Source: Homalodisca vitripennis | Taxonomy: Eukaryota > Arthropoda > Insecta > Hemiptera > Cicadellidae | Direction of reading: 5' to 3' | Length of the DNA stretch: 64,000 nt | Assembly (NCBI RefSeq): GCF_021130785.1 | Contig: NW_025778037.1 | Coordinates: 1 to 64,000 of the forward strand | Shown here: one piece after another, positions 50,201-63,948 of the stretch | Position numbering within the stretch: the stretch's first letter is position 1 | Layout: each line of letters opens with the position of its first letter | Made by a program: the position numbers and the translations under genes | Notes under the pieces: model-generated | Databases searched by the model: none | Told to the model about the DNA's origin: nothing | Seen by the model: the letters and a program-made list of their open reading frames with translations, nothing else

Positions 50201-51080
50201 GTAAGTACTTTTATTGCAGAAATGTGTATTTAATCTACAAGGCACAATTTTTGCAAAGTTGAAAGTTATAAATTTAAATTATTTAAATATAGTTTCTTAG
50301 TAAAAATTACGTTTATTGGAAAATTATAAAACACTTTAAGGCCTGTAAGTTAAAATAGCTTTCCTTACAACTTAAATGCAATTAAGAGCTAATCAAATTA
50401 AAAAGTTTAGAAAGTTATTAGTTGAAAGTGATTGTGGTATTCCAAAAGTAATTGTAAAGATTTATTAATTTGACCTGATTTTACGGTGTATTAGGAACAT
50501 TCTTTAAATAACTTTAGGATATTATATATTATGCCGATAGCCCATTAAATTAATAACTTTCAACTATAGTATAAAACTAGTGTGTAGATAATAAATAATT
50601 AATTTTTTAATATTAGGACATCTAATTTGAAATCTTTGTGGCTTGTTCTATCTGTTTAGTGCCTCCAAAATGGTGGAAACAAAGATTCGAGATCGCTTAA
50701 AAATGTAATTATAATAATTACTGATAAGCTTATAATTGAAACACATAAGTTGGTATATGACATTTATTTACGTTAAAGTTTAATCTATTAGACAATACAA
50801 TTATTGATTGAAAGTAATTCTGATGTTGATCTCTAATAATTGTAATTCGTTATAATATCTTTAAATAGAAATATATATGGCATATTTCTTATTGTGAAAT
50901 TGTGTTTAAAATAAATTAAATTTGAATGAACAAAGGTTGAAATAATTACTAAAAAAGATAAATACTAACAAAAATATAAATATTTTTATTTTTAATTTAT
51001 AACTAATCGTTTTTTATTTTAGTTGAAACTTTCCAATAATTAATGAATAAAGGAGAATAAACATTATATTTGGATATTAC

Positions 51081-51205
51081 CTGAAATAGCTGTGATGGGT
51101 TTGACATCCCAGACAGACAAATAAAAGTCCTCCTGATAAGCACAATTCCTCCTGAATCAGTATATTGAATGGATGGACTGATGATTTTTGATTTTTCAGT
51201 TGTTT
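51081..51205 (-). CDS. candidate WD40-like exon in unit 1 (minus strand)
   Basis: On the minus strand an acceptor (CCACTTTGCACAG) and donor (TTTCAG/GTAATA) bound 125 bases. In pieces separated by one indel the product reads SPSIQYTDSGGIVL and QEDFYLSVWDVKPITAIS. An 'hhL..D..L.VWDV' strand followed by KPI recalls a WD40 blade such as those in dynein intermediate chains. That assignment is inference. The same region on the plus strand has an acceptor (GATTTTTCAG), but no matching donor. Confidence 0.33.
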
Positions 51206-52339
51206 CTGTGCAAAGTGGCAATCTCAATAACGACGATTCAACATTCTTTACTTTTTTGCTATAAAAGATATTAAGTTGCCAAATCACACAAGAATACATC
51301 TGTTTAGAATTAATGATGAATTAACAATAGATTATTATTGTGTAGAATGGTTGATGTTGGAGATAAAATAGATTAATATGACTGGTTAATAATTTTAAAG
51401 AAAGAAGGTTACTCGTTTGATCTGTACCAACTATAAATTAATTCTGTGTAAAAATGAACAGCGAAAAGCTAAAACGAAAATAGCATAACTTATAGTGAAA
51501 CTTTTTTTGGGTCAAAGTGGTTCTTCTTACTAAACCTATAAATGTTTTCTGATGACACCCTTTGATTCAAATGATCTACATATTTGGATGATGTAAGTAT
51601 CGCATTGTACAGTATTTCGAACAGTCGGCGATGAAGAAGTATTTCGGTAATGGTTATTGCCACTCCCTCTCTTCGTCCTTTACCTGTCACGAAGTTAAAA
51701 TTATCGTAATTAAAATTTAAATACATTGTCCAACATTTTTTGTGATGTTATTTAATTTGACGTATTTTACAAAAATAAGTCTTATGTTAACAATTTTTAA
51801 GAGTAGGGACTGATTTTGGGTAAATTGCAGTATAAATATCTTCAGTAAAACGAGCTAAGAAAGGAAATATTTCCTGGTATATAAACACAATCACGACACA
51901 CATAATATATTATAATATTATATATATAAATATATATCCAATTGAAGACTTTTCAGTAGCTCACTATTTTCGCAACATGAAAGTGGAAGTAATTTTAAGT
52001 CTAAGGTTTTTGCAAAGAAAGTTAAGACATTTTTATTATCAACTTCTTTGTCCAAATGTAGAGATGCTTTACTTTACAAACTAATACTGAGTTTGTCACG
52101 ACTAAAGTGTATGATTGGTTCCTAAATAGTAATTAAACAACTTCACTGTATAAATAAGTTAAATAATTTAGTGGATTATATTTATCCTTAATTGTAAGGC
52201 TAATTGGACTGGACCATAAATGTAGTAAATGATTAAGATAATACTCTCTGGAAAAAGCCCATATACAAGGTAACCCACTAGTTGTATATGCTTTGTTCAT
52301 TGATGTTATTTGTTTGTAAATTGATTGAAAACTTAAATC

Positions 52340-52415
52340 AATACCCCACGGGAAAACTAAAACAACAATTATCAAGCCATCAAGACCGATTGAGTTAGTC
52401 AATTTTCATCCCTGA
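52340..52415 (-). CDS. candidate exon in unit 1 (minus strand), low confidence
   Basis: A good minus-strand acceptor (AAACCTGCATCAG, about 52416-52428) precedes a GC-richer patch that also exists in unit 2 (about 58095-58175). In unit 2 the reading GCIL...STSDGLDNCRLAFPVG is obtained with one shift. 'CIL..STSDGL' resembles the start of a WD40 blade. The donor is unclear. Confidence 0.2.
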
Positions 52416-55400
52416 TGCAGGTTTAACAAAAATTTACTTCAATGCCCAAAGAGCTTTAATATGTTATGTAAATTGCAGAAAATGAGATGCAAATTGGAAT
52501 GAGTGAAGTATTTCCGGTAACATAATGCAACAAATTTTTATACGGTCAATGAATATTGATCTCAAAAATAAAAAATGAATTCACAATTGAACAGCTACTT
52601 AACGGAAAAAATAATTTTAAGATTTAAATGATATGAACAATAATTCAGATAAGTATAATCTTATTTTTGTCACTCTATATATAAAGCCTCACAAAAATTT
52701 TTAAATAAAAAATATTTCGGACTTCCAACCTTATTCATCAGAAACTTACAATTTTATGTCAGTCATAAACAGCCCGCTTCGTTAATTTCGGATTACTATT
52801 AATAAAGAAGTATACAAAAATAGCCGATATAGCCTATGAAGTAGTTCACGCATTTACTGATGATTTTATTTTGTAATTTTGGGAGTAAGCAGTAATAATT
52901 TACAGTAAGTAACAAAATCAATACACGTAGTGGTATTTAAAAAGTAATACAATTTTATATACTATACACGTACAAATACCTGATTGTATATATAGTAAAT
53001 GAATAGCAAACTTATATCATACTAACAAATGTAATTAATGAAATTCAACTATTTGAAATTGAATAATTGTCAATTCCGTTAACCAAACGTTATACATATT
53101 TAGGTGACTCGAATAAAATACCGACTACTTCCATATTACAGACACGCAATCAATAACAGTTTGTGAAAAATAATGAGTCCCACATAGATAAAATTTTGAA
53201 ATTGATTCAATAGAATAGTAATATTCTAAAACTTTCCTGTTCAAATTTACAATTGGTCCTGGTAAACATAAAGATGTAATGACTATGTACATTGTTATCA
53301 ATTTATCTAAGTATAATAGTGAAAATATATTTGAATAATGAAAAACACGGCGATAGCAAAATTCTTCATCTGAAAGTAAAACAATATTTTAAATAATAAA
53401 ATGTACGTCTCACAGACCATAATATAAAATATTTGGGAACCATATCATAATACGCACGCACCCAATTGGAAAATAAACATGAGTAATAGGTTATTATTTT
53501 ACTCTTAAAATAACTAAAATTACATAATAAATGAGCATGAAACCTTAATAAAAACAAAAAATGTTTTCAGCTCCTATTTGCATACTCTAAAAGTCCCGTG
53601 AAAATTAATAGTTGAACGTTTCACACCAACGTTCTACATAATACTTGTAATGAAAGAACCAATAAAGTTTCGAACGAATGTAATAGCATTGTGGTTTGGG
53701 TCCATCTAAATACTGAGTAAAGGTAATATTGTCGCCCTAGTGTTTAAAGTTTTTGTTGTTTACGAACAACACGGATATGTTTACTGCGCTTTGTTCCACT
53801 TGATAAAAGTAAAAGCGTTATTAAAGAATTTAAATAAATGTTTATTTCGCTTTGGTGAAATAGTATTTGAAACTAAAATAAATAAGGGCTATGGTACAAA
53901 AACGAATTCATAATTGTTTCATGGACCTTGCTCCATTATAAAAAAACAAACTAAATGTAATAACGTCACTTACAATGGATGTAGTTAACTCCATAGTGGA
54001 ATGAAACGTTTCGGGGTACTTAGCCAAGTGTATTTTAAACCTATGAAAACGTAAACAAATGTTTTTGTTTGAATTTAAAATTATTTCGTTAAATTCTAGT
54101 GGTTAATTCCCTACTACTTATGGCTTAATGTCTTCCAGTTATTTATCTGACACATAATCCTTCCCTTCTTTTGAATATATAGTTTTTTTGCGGCAGAGTA
54201 CCCACTTATAAAATAATCAGCACATGAGAGTTAAAGTTTAACAATGAGATCCAATTCAAAAACAAATTTTGACTGTGGACTGTGCAATTATGGTTGACTT
54301 AAGATGTTGCAATGACAGATCTATCCAGCAGATTTAAAAATGAAATACACGTCGCGGAAGGGCTGCATTGTAATGTAATGGCCATTTTATGTACTCAAAG
54401 GTAACTACTGGCTTAGTAGGTTTTTCACAGAGAAGTTTTTACAAAATTTATGTAATATTATTTTTACCAGAAGAGAGAGATAGAAAGAGAGAGAACATTC
54501 TTGTTGAGAGGTATCTGAATACAGAAAAATTTATATACCAAAAAGTTATGCCAAAGATTCAGGCTTCGGTGCTATAGGCAACTACTTTCAGTAGCCATTT
54601 GATGAATATACTTTAGTAACAAATAATAGAGTATAAAAACTAATTAATAAGTTCTACGAGTAGAAATAAAAGAAGCGAATTTTTATGGGTGAGAGGAGTG
54701 AAACGATGTTTGCCCTTTTAATACGTATTCTATATACTTTCGTGATTGGTCCTTAAAAGTTATTTTTTTATTTACACAAGGGTATCCACATGGGATGACG
54801 ATAAAAGTCGGGTTTCATAAAATTTATAACATATAACAAGTGGGTTATCAAATATAGTATTCGATGACATACCAGAAGTGAACTTTGAGTGCAGGTAGAT
54901 TACAAAGTGATTAGCTTATACAATTTATGATTTATTTAGAGGAGCAAGGATGTCTATTGCACACGCTAACTCCTGAAAGCAAGAGCAATTTTTTCAAGTG
55001 TTATATTTTCGCAGGTGGTTTTTGTTTTAGCGCTTGAGCCCGTATTTAAAAATACATCCTTGAATATATTCGTTCCTAAGCAAGTCATAAAAATTATTAA
55101 GGCCTAAAAACTTACAGAAACATCAAGTAAGTATAGAAAATTAACTAAACTTTGAATCCTAAAGAAGATCGCCATAAGTTAGGTTCAATTGAAAATAAAC
55201 CTGTGGCAACTATTAAAATATAATATATTTCAGAGCACAATGTTTATTGTGTCATAAATCCTTAATAAAGTATTTATGCATGCTGTGACCACAATGTCCC
55301 AGTGAAAAAATACACCCCATTTGTGATTAGAGGAGAGAATCACACCCACTCAAAAAGCTACAGCTTATTTTAATCTCACATTGTTGTTTAGTAACAAGCT

Positions 55401-55440
55401 CTCAGTTTGCAACGGCCTCACACCAGCGTGTGGGGTGGAG

Positions 55441-55535
55441 GTATCTGGGTATGGTATCCTGGGTATGGTATATGGGGTATGGTATCTGGGTATGGTTTCT
55501 GGGTATGGAATCTGGGTATTAGTATCTGGGTCCTG
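55441..55535 (+). repeat. 13-base minisatellite, about 7 copies
   Basis: The corresponding array in unit 2, with about seven GTATCTGGGTATG copies. The 98- and 71-codon frames here (GYGIWV-like repeats) come from the repeat and are not genes. Confidence 0.8.
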
Positions 55536-56894
55536 GATGATCTGGTTAGGAGAGCGTCACCCAATATTGATAGTGGGGTTTATTTTCATTTCATCCTTTC
55601 CACACCGACAATTTGGAAATAGAAATTATGATTTTGCAGTTTATATTTTTAAACCGAGGTTCATTGTTATTATATGATACTATGATTTATTTACAATGGA
55701 AGTTAAGGATCTTCTTTTTATTTTACTGTATTTCAATATTTAATTTATTATTTTTTTATTATTATATGACTATCGTTATTTTATAATTTTGAAATTTAAT
55801 ATGATTATTAGTCACAACCTGTTTCTAAGGGATAATTACTGATTACTGGGTAAATATAATACACATTTTCAATATTTCTGATTTCTTTTATTGTCAAGGG
55901 CCTATCCATAAATCAATGATTCCACCATCAGGCATTTCACAAATGAAAAAATTTCGTTTGCCTTTTTGTGTTATAAGTAAGTACTTTATATTGCAGAAAA
56001 TGTGTATTTAATCTACAAGGCACAATTTTTGCAAAGTTGAAATTATTAAATTTAAATTAGTTAAATATATTTTCATTAGTAAAATTTCGGTTTATGGAAA
56101 ATTTTAAAAAACTACTTTAAGGCCTTGTAAGTTAAATTAGCGTTCCCTTAAAACTTAAATGCAATTTAAGAGCTAATCAAGATAAAAAGTTAGACAATGT
56201 TTTAGTTGAAATGTGATTTGGGTATTCAAAAAGTAATTGTAAAGATTTGTAATTTGACCTGATTTTAGGGTTATTAGGATACATTCTTTAAATAAACTCT
56301 TAGGGTTATTTTATATTTATGCCGATAGACCCATTAAATTAATAAATGCTTTCAAAACTATCAGTATAACCTAGAGTGTTTATAAATAAATATATTAATT
56401 TTTTTAATATTAAGACATCCTAAATTTGCTACACTCTTTGTGGCTTGTTTATCTGTTTAGTGTGCCCTCCAAATGGTGGAAACAAAAGATTCGAAGATCG
56501 CTTAAAAATGTATTATATAATTACTTTAAGCTTATAATTTTGAAAACACATTAAGTTTGGTATATGACATTATTTTACGTTAAAGTTTAATCTATTAGAC
56601 ACAATACAATTATTGATTGTGAAAGTAATTCTGATTGTGGATCTCCTAAATAATTGTAATTCGTTTATATATATCTTAAATAGAAATATATTTGCATATT
56701 TTTATTGATGAATATTGTGTTTAAACACCAAATTAAATGAATGAAACAGAAGCGTTGAAATATGTAACTAAAAAAGTTTAATACTAAAAAATATTATATT
56801 TTTATTTTATACTAAATCGTTTTTATCTTTAGTTGGAAACTTTCCAATAGATTAATTGAATAAAGGAGAATTACTCATTATATTTGGATATTAC

Positions 56895-57018
56895 CTGAAT
56901 GCTGTGTATGGGTTTGACATCCCAGACTGACAAATAATAGTCCTCCTGATAAAGCCAAATTACCTCCCTGAAATCAGGATTGATTGGATGGATGATGGAT
57001 TTGATTTTCAGTTGTTTT
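56895..57018 (-). CDS. copy of the WD40-like exon in unit 2 (minus strand)
   Basis: This is the counterpart of 51081-51205, with the same acceptor and donor. QEDYYLSVWDVKPI is readable, preceded and followed by small shifts relative to unit 1. Each copy is broken at different positions, as expected from independent sequence errors. Confidence 0.3.
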
Positions 57019-60000
57019 CTGTGCAAAGTGGCAATTCTCACATAACGACGATTCTCATTCTTTTGCGTTTATAAGATATTAAACGTTGCCAAAATCACTC
57101 AAGAATACATCTGTTTAGATTTAATGATGAAATTAACAATAGTTATTAATAGTGTAGATGGTTGATGTGGAGAATAAAATAGATTAATATGATGGTATTA
57201 ATTCATCTTTATAGAAAGAAGGTTTACTCGTTTGATCTGTACCAACTATAAATTATTCCTGTGTAAATGAACAGCGAAAAGCTAAATCGAGTATAGCATA
57301 ACTTATAGTGAAATTTTTGGGTCAAAGTGGGTTCTTTCTACGGAAAACTTAAATGTTTCTGATGACAACCCTTGATTCAAAATGATCTACATATTGTGTT
57401 GATGTAAGGTATCGCATTGTACAGTATTTCGAACAGTCGCGATGAAGGATGTTTTCGGTATGGTTATTGCCACATGATCGTCTTTACCTGTCACGATGTT
57501 AAAATTATCGTATTTAAAATTTTAATCATTGTCCCAACATTTTTTTGTGATGTATTTATTTTGACGTAATTTTTACAAAAATACAGTCATTATGTTACAT
57601 TTTTAAGAGTGAGGGACTGTTTTTTGGTAAATTGCAGTAGAAAATATCTTCAGGAAAAAACGAGCTAAGAAAGGAAAAATATTCCTGGATATAAACACAC
57701 ACACACACATAGATATGTATAATATAAATATATATATATACAATTGATGACTTTTCAGTAGCTCACTATTGTCCAACAGGAAAGTGTAGTATTTAGTCTA
57801 GGTTTTGCCAAAGAAATTAGACATTTTTTATTAGCAACTCTTTGTCTAATGTAACGATGCTTTACTTTACAACTAATACTGAGTTTGTCACGCTAAGTTA
57901 TGGTTGGTTTCCTAAATAGTAATTAAAACTTCACTGGATATATAAGTTATAGTATTTATGTGGATGTATATTTACCTTAATTGTAGGCTTATTGGATGGA
58001 CATAAATGTTGAAATGATTTTAGATAATCTCTCTGGAAAGCATATACACGTAGCCACTAGTGTATATGCTTGTCATTGATATTGTTGTAATTGATGATAC
58101 TTAATTCATTACCCACAGGGAAAGCTAACCTACAATTATCAAGCCCATCAGACGTTGAGTTTAGCAATATACATCCCTGGGCAGGTTAACAAAATTTACT
58201 CTTCAATGCCCAAAAGCTTAATATGTTATGTAAATGCGTAAATGAGATGCAATGGACCTCTGAGTGAGTATTTCGGTAAACTTTATGCAACAAATTTTAC
58301 GGTCAATTGATATTGATCTCAAAAATAAAAAATGTATTACAATTGAAACAGCTACATACGGAATAATTTAAGATTTTATATTGAGAACAATTTAAATAAA
58401 GTATAATTTATTTTTCACTCTATATATATAAACCTCAAAATTTTTAAATAAAAATATTTGGACTCACAACCTTATGCATCAGACTTACAATTTTGTCAGT
58501 CAAACGCCGCCTTAGTTAATTTCGTTTACTAGTAATTAAGAAGTATAAAATAATAGCCGTTGTGCTATGAGTAGTTAGCATTACTGATGATTATATTTTT
58601 TTCGTTAATTTGGGGAGAAGAGAATATTTTACAGTAAGTAACAAAACTAATCACGTTAGTAGTGTTAGTGGTATTTAAAAGTAATACATTTATATAACTT
58701 ACACGTAATTACCTGATTGTATAATAGTAAATGATTCCTAACTTATCAATACTACAAATGTAATTTAATGAAATTCTAAATATTTAATTGGAATATTGTC
58801 AATTTCTTACAAAACGTTATAATATTTAGGGACTCAATTAAATCCACTACTTCAATATTACAGACGAATCAATAACAGTTGTGAAAAAGATGAGTCCAAT
58901 AGATAAATTTGAAATTGATTCAATAGAATAAAATATTCATAAAACTTTCCTGTTCCGCTCAATTTACATGTCTGGTAACATAAGATGTATGACTCTGTAC
59001 ATTGTTATCATTTATCTAGATAATAGTGAAAATAGATTTAATATAAAACACGCGATAGCAAAAAATTTTCTCTGGAATGTATAACAATATTTTTAAATAA
59101 TAAAATGTACGTCTCTACAACCATATAAAATATTGGACCATATCATACGCACCCAATTGGGAAAATAAACATGAGTATGGTTTTTATTTACTCTTAAAAA
59201 AACTCTAAAAATGTACATAATATATGAGCACTTGAACCTCTAATAAAACCAAAAATGTTTCAAGCTCCTTTTGCATACTTAAAAGTCGTGAAAGTCATAT
59301 ATTGAACGTTCAACAACTTCGACTTATACTTGTAATGTATGACCAATAAAGTTTCGACGAATGTCTATAGATCATCTAAAATACTGTAAATGGTAATATT
59401 GTCGCCCTAGTGTTTAAGTTTTGTTGTTACGAACAACACGGATATGTTTACTGCGCTTTGTCACTTGATAAAGTAAGCTTAATAAAGATTTAAATATAAT
59501 GATTTAATTCGCTTGGGGAATGTAGTTGAAACATAAAATGAATAGGGCTTTGGACAAAAACGAATCTATATATTGTTCATGGACCTTCTCATTAAAAAAA
59601 AAAAACTAAAGGTAATACGTCACCTTACTAAAGGATGTAGTAACTCCATAGTGGGAAGACGTTCGTATTTGGCCAGTGTATTTAAACCTATGAAAACGTA
59701 AAACTAATGTTTTTGTTTGAATTTAAAAGTTTTCGGTTAAATTCTAGTGGGATATTCCCTACTACTTATGGCTTAAGTCTTCAGTATGTATCTGACATAT
59801 TCCTTACTTCTTTGATATATAGTTGCGGCAAGACCACTTTAAGAAAATAATCAAATGAGAAGTTAAAGTTAATCAATGATCATTTCAAACAATTTTGACT
59901 GTGAATGTGCATTATGGTATGACTTAGATTTGCAAGACAGACTATCTAGAGATTTAAAAATGTATTAAAAACGTCGGAAGGCTGCATTGTAATGTTTGCA

Positions 60001-60829
60001 TTTTATGTACTAAAAGGTTTTACTGGCTAGAGGTTTTTCCAGAGAAGTTTTTCACAATATTTATGTAATTCCAGAAGAGAGAGAGAGAAAAGAGAGAGAC
60101 ATTCCTTGTTGAGGTTCTGATACAGAAATTTATATACAAAAAGTTATGCAGAAGGATTCTGCTTTCGGTCTTTAGGCTACTACTTTCAGCCATTTTGATC
60201 TACTTTAGTACAATTATAGAGTATAAAAACTAATTATAGTTCTTCGAGGAGAAATAGAAAGAGCGAATCTTTTTTGGGTGGACGAGGAGTGAAAAACGAT
60301 TTGCCTTTTATACGTATTTCTTATACTTCGTGATTTCCTTAAAAGTTATTTTTTTACACAAGGGTACCAATGGATGATAAAAAGATAAAAGTCGGGTTCA
60401 TAAATTATAACATTAACAAGGGTTCCAAATATAGTTTCGATGACTACAGAAGTAACTTTGAGGTGCAGGTAGATTACAAGTGATTGCTTACAATTTATTG
60501 ATTTATTTAGAGCAAAGTAATGCTTTTGCACACGCAATCCTGCAAACAAGAGCATTTGTTTCAAGTTGTTTTTTTTGTCGCAAGGTGGTTTTGTTTAGGC
60601 TCTTGAGCCATTTAAAAATACATCCTGAATATTTCGTTCCTAAGCATGTATAAAAAAATTATTAAGGGCCTATAACTTACAGCATAAGTATGTATAGTAA
60701 GATTACTAAAAACTTGAATCCTAAAGTATAGCCAGAATTAGATCAATTGTAAATTAAACCTGGTGAAAACTATTAATTAAAAATATTTCAGACAAATGTT
60801 TATTGTCGACATAAATACTTATAAAATCT

Positions 60830-61500
60830 GATTAACTATCCGACTTCAAGACTCCAAAACATTAGGGGAGAGAGATGAAGGTCGGCTGTGTTTTACATTA
60901 ATTTATACTCTTAATTTACCATTCCCTCTAATGGTTACACATAAGATATATGTTTAAATGTTTTGCTAACACTCAGCCAAATCCCATAATGTTTGTACCG
61001 AATGACGATAACACATGGGGGTGGTCACTTCTGAGGTCGTAGTAATAAATACTCGAATTGCCAAAAGTTTACTTATAAGTTTCAATTTAATCTTTGAAAC
61101 TTACAATCACCACTTTTAGTTGTTAAATTAAATGTATGCCTTGCCACGTTGCTGCTAATTAGAGTACAATAACTAAAAATGTATATCTGATAGGTGGGCC
61201 TAAAATATCCAATGTTCTATGGAATTATGCCTACGATGTTTTACTTTATAAAACATTAAGATTTCACTTCCCCTTCGCAATGTGTTAGACTCACAACCCG
61301 GGTGTCGGCGACTTAGCACGAGACATTGAAGCTGTAGTCTAGAAACGGTTATTTCTAGTCGGTGATTACTAGAAGAGGAGTAGAAGTTATGAAACTGGTA
61401 GCCATCTACTCAAACAATACGTGAAATCCGGTGAGATACGTGAGACTTGTGGAAATCCATGAGCTCGCCTAAAACAAATTCGCGACGGTCTTAACCATTT
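60830..61500. other. flank of the tandem duplication, nothing recognised
   Basis: AT-rich to 61260, then GC-richer from about 61270. No gene is supportable before the exon candidate at 61502. Confidence 0.4.
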
Positions 61501-61501
61501 A

Positions 61502-61596
61502 ATGATACAAAAACTTATTACAACAACGTGCTCGTCAGAAGGACGACGCCACAACTTGTATCTATTTCAATCAAGGAAAACAAAAGATCTTCAAGG
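61502..61596 (+). CDS. possible first coding exon ending in a strong donor
   Basis: From the ATG at 61502 the frame is open to a strong donor (CAAGG/GTAAGT, at 61597) and reads MIQKLITTTCSSEGRRHNLY and on to LQG. The GC-richer block begins near 61270, so a 5' untranslated exon and promoter are conceivable. No downstream exon was found. Confidence 0.25.
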
Positions 61597-61599
61597 GTA

Positions 61600-63903
61600 A
61601 GTTACTTTACTATTTAGAACTTTTACTTTACGTTACATTCATTTTTATATGTTTGGCATCAAAGGGCTAATTTAATAATACGAAAAGATAAATTTTACTT
61701 ACGGACAAGGCGCGCGAGGTCAGATCGGTCACATAGTTGGGCTGCTACAAAGGGTTAGAATAAAATATTCATAACGCGTGGCCAATTAGGTAGTTACTTC
61801 CGCCGATAATTTAGTTCCGGAACATTGGATAAAAAAATAATCTTAAATTGTACTGGCTGACTAAGTTGTGAAATTTACATTATATAAAATATAATTAACT
61901 AATTAACGGCACATGTTACATGCACTATCTTCCCACTTAGTGTTCCTCACATAGGAATAAATGTATCAACAGGTCAGTTCGTTTTAGAGATATTATACGG
62001 ACGGATAGCAAGATATACATAGAGACGGACAAACATTACTGATATTATCAGCCCATCCAAGGGCAGTGAAAAATTTTTACACAAAGGTTTACGTCAACAG
62101 ACCAGCACAAATTCACAGAATTTGCTGACTATGGTCAAACTATAACATTATGTGATCAGTTTTCAAAAATTATTGAATTTTAAAAATAACAAACTTACTG
62201 TAGAAGGTTAAAGATTATTTAAAACCAATCGTGTAAACTTGATATGTATTTAAATTATTAAGTATTATACACAAACTTATGGATTATATCGATACTAGGT
62301 AACTTTAACCTTTATTTCAGTTTTGTTAATAATATAATTTAAAAGTTATCTCCTAACTACAATCTCTTAAGGTTAATTCATTTCACTTAAGTAATGTTTG
62401 TCTAAAATGTTCTCAGCCAAGCAATAAATAATATTTTCATTAGAAAATTCTTCACCTGTAATAAAACAACAGTTACTGGCGTGGGAACACATTACCTGAG
62501 AGGTCCATTAATATTCATGCCCGGTAATTGACTGTGATGTTAAAATGAAGTTCACAGTGAAACTTTCCAACAACATTTCATTATTAATATAAACAGTATT
62601 TTAACTCACATGATTATTATTGATAGGCCACATATTTACTAAAATAGAATAATTACTTTAATTAAAAATGGAGAAATTTCAAATATGAAGGTTAGAACAT
62701 GTCAAACTAATTTTAAAGCAATAATATTGAAACACGTTTCAATGAACTTTAAACATGAAAAATTGACCAAGCGCTTGTGTGTCTGATTTGTTTTTTTACT
62801 AACTATTATGTGTTATATTTAAAAATTTTTAAAATATTTATGAAACAATCACATCCAAAATTTCTAAACACTGCACAGTTCAATATCATTTTGGACCAAA
62901 AAGGAAATGGAAATATTGTAAATCGTATTAAAATATTAAAAAATTGTTTTATTGAATATACGATATATCAGTAGAATTTTAGTTCTTTTTTTACACATTG
63001 TGATTAACCATAATTTTTAAAATCCTATACACAAGAAGTCCTTTTAAAAACAAAACAACAGTTTGAAAGATTTCTTTACATTTTAATTTACAGCTAGTCC
63101 ATCACATTCATTATGAATTTAACAGAAAAATGCCTGTAGCAATTTATATTAAGTTGAAAAACTAATTGTTTTTCTGTAAATATAAAATTGTAGAGATTTC
63201 AAAAATAGTGTAATAGTAAATTGCTAATGTTTTTGATATAAGCAATAAGGTCTAGGTATTTGAAAAATATTTAATGCTTAAAATATTTGTATGAAAATCG
63301 AAAAAAAAATTGTTTCAGAGAATATTTTTTAAAAAATTTGCAGTAATAATGTTATGGCATTACTATCAATTTATTGACCATCCACGTGTTTAATAATACA
63401 AAATAACTCGAAGTGTATTTTAGGATATATGCACCATATGCGCCGGTACTATACAAAAAACTAAGCTTATGCAGGAGAAATATAATTACATATATTTAGT
63501 AAAATCTATAAAAATCAGTACATATTGGGTGTGTTGTTTGTATTTTTGATAAGATTATCTACTAATGTATATCGATAAATAATAAAAAAAATGAAGTGTT
63601 AAAAATTCAACCTTAAAACACGTAAAAGCCAAACAAATCATAGCCTTTATTACAATGATGACAAAGACTATATGTTTTTTTTCATAGAGATGAACAAAAG
63701 AAGTCAGTCGAAAATAGCAGTAAAAAGTTCAAAACAAAATAAACCCAGTTAGGTTTTGTACAAGAATTAGCATTTACACAAATATTTAAATCTTCGTATG
63801 GATTTAGTGATGACATCGTTGAGTCATTAAAACTTGACGATTAAATATTCAAACCACAGAATTTGAAAAGGGTTATTCTAATCTTATTTAAAAGTGTTTT
63901 TGC

Positions 63904-63948
<45 letters not shown>

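Larger units (their letters stand above)
49552..55265. repeat. tandem duplication, unit 1 (5714 bases)
   Basis: The unit is repeated head-to-tail at 55266-60821. Both begin at TAAAGTATTTATGCATGCTG and stay collinear to the end (for example GAACAACACGGATATGTTTA at about 53764 and 59431). TAAA occurs at all three borders (49552, 55266, 60822), a possible microhomology. Differences are mostly one-base indels. The unit holds a minisatellite, AT-rich DNA and several short islands with splice-like ends, described separately. Confidence 0.92.
55266..60821. repeat. tandem duplication, unit 2 (5556 bases)
   Basis: A direct copy of 49552-55265, shorter by 158 bases, mainly through scattered single-base losses, often in homopolymers. 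It has two more copies of the 13-base minisatellite than unit 1. No long frame survives in either unit. Confidence 0.92.

Noticed and set aside
51490..51726. Frame containing GKGRREGVAITITEILLHRR
   Set aside because: Has a good acceptor, but the plus strand of the same stretch has a good donor and is equally open; coding strand undecidable.
53125..53369. Minus-strand frame open for about 80 codons after an acceptor (TTTTACTTTCAG)
   Set aside because: AT-rich composition, no donor, and unit 2 shows indels with no sign of codon conservation.
55381..55677. 98-codon and 71-codon frames
   Set aside because: Read through the 13-base minisatellite.
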